NCBI GenBank assembly: GCA_964633815.1
Contig: CAZWHW010000018.1
Coordinates: forward strand, 1 to 33,121
Source of the DNA: CALKZN01 sp964633815
GTDB taxonomy: Bacteria > Pseudomonadota > Gammaproteobacteria > Arenicellales > Arenicellaceae
DNA: 33,121 nucleotides
Direction of reading: 5' to 3'
A program made the position numbers and the translations under genes. Below, one piece after another: positions 32,886-33,121 of the stretch (position 1 is the stretch's first letter; each line of letters opens with the position of its first letter). Below the pieces are notes generated by a model. It had not been told where the DNA came from and did no database searches. It saw only the letters and a list, made by a program, of their open reading frames with translations.

Positions 32886-33121
32886 TTAGGCTAATACTGG
32901 CAAAGGAATATGTAAGCTCGCACAAATAGCACGTAGCAACTCATGTTCTTGGATTTTAACCTTGCCATCACTTAAGATAACTTTTGCCATGGCAATGACT
33001 AATTTTTTCTTTTCTTGAGGATGTAATAGATTTAATTCCATTAGCGCCGCATCCAATTTTTCTGACCAATTTTTTGTTAAAGGTAACTCACTTTCCGGCC
33101 ATTCCAAACTTAACAACCCCT
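32886..33121 (-). CDS. C-terminus of an M48-type metallopeptidase, TerB-like tail (partial)
   Basis: The frame runs from the right window edge to a TAA at 32886-32888, leaving 77 sense codons with no start visible. The sequence LDAALMELNLLHPQEKKKLV, then DGKVKIQEHELLRAICASLH, then PLPVLA is the helical TerB-like tail that closes a family of membrane M48 peptidases in proteobacteria. The catalytic HExxH part lies outside the window, so the assignment rests on this tail alone. Its stop is 12 bases before the ubiC GTG, on the same strand and in the same frame, consistent with co-transcription and coupled translation. Confidence 0.6.
   Translation of the reverse strand, partial: GLLSLEWPESELPLTKNWSEKLDAALMELNLLHPQEKKKLVIAMAKVILSDGKVKIQEHELLRAICASLHIPLPVLA

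Overview
The window looks like an origin-proximal piece of an AT-rich gammaproteobacterial chromosome. Support is gene content: polA, the EngB/YihA GTPase back to back with a di-haem cytochrome c4, the block cysQ-dapF-DUF484-xerC, zapE, ubiC for ubiquinone, and YrfG. Several of these (cytochrome c4, engB, polA, dapF-DUF484-xerC, ubiC) are also origin-near in Pseudomonas aeruginosa, and one near-perfect ParB site (parS) lies at 32866-32881. No RNA genes, insertion sequences, prophage or CRISPR arrays were seen. One 100-base run of N (13517-13616) marks a scaffold gap, so this is a draft or metagenome assembly.

Layout. 1-2354: small envelope or secreted proteins on the minus strand (a partial secreted protein, a DUF7079 remnant, an SRPBCC protein, a DUF4124-like coiled-coil protein) around plus-strand trxC. 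2450-8541: a two-gene minus-strand operon encoding an AddA-like helicase-nuclease and an AddB-like Fe-S nuclease for double-strand break repair. 8623-10101: cytochrome c4 diverging from engB. 10102-10348: a promoter-preceded structured element of unknown identity. 10349-14197: peptidoglycan enzymes, an MpaA-like M14 lipoprotein converging on an L,D-transpeptidase, preceded by a TPR protein that shares the transpeptidase's NTF2-like C-terminal domain and carries an EVEVIK tandem repeat broken by the gap. 14250-16967: polA, upstream of and on the same strand as the previous two. 17021-20197: a small secreted protein, two tandem coiled-coil helix-hairpin-helix paralogues, and zapE. 20292-23228: gamma-carbonic anhydrase, an MscS channel, then an outer-membrane porin behind a candidate sigma-54 promoter. 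23310-27389: yrfG diverging from the cysQ-dapF-DUF484-xerC operon. 27439-30263: soluble pyrophosphatase diverging from a membrane ion-pumping pyrophosphatase. 30515-33121: the DEAD-box helicase DeaD with a long structured leader, ubiC, and the end of an M48-type peptidase with a TerB-like tail.

Themes. Genome maintenance is heavily represented (AddAB-like pair, PolA, XerC, parS, ZapE for division). Envelope biology is the second theme: dapF makes meso-DAP, and the M14 and YkuD enzymes act on DAP-containing peptides. The most notable observations are the parS site overlapping the GTG start codon of ubiC, the sigma-54 promoter and upstream inverted repeat of the porin, the unexplained structured element before the M14 gene, the expandable EVEVIK repeat, and the tandem coiled-coil/HhH paralogues. 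I did not find a clearly new multi-gene defence or metabolic system. Everything here comes from reading the sequence; no database search was run.
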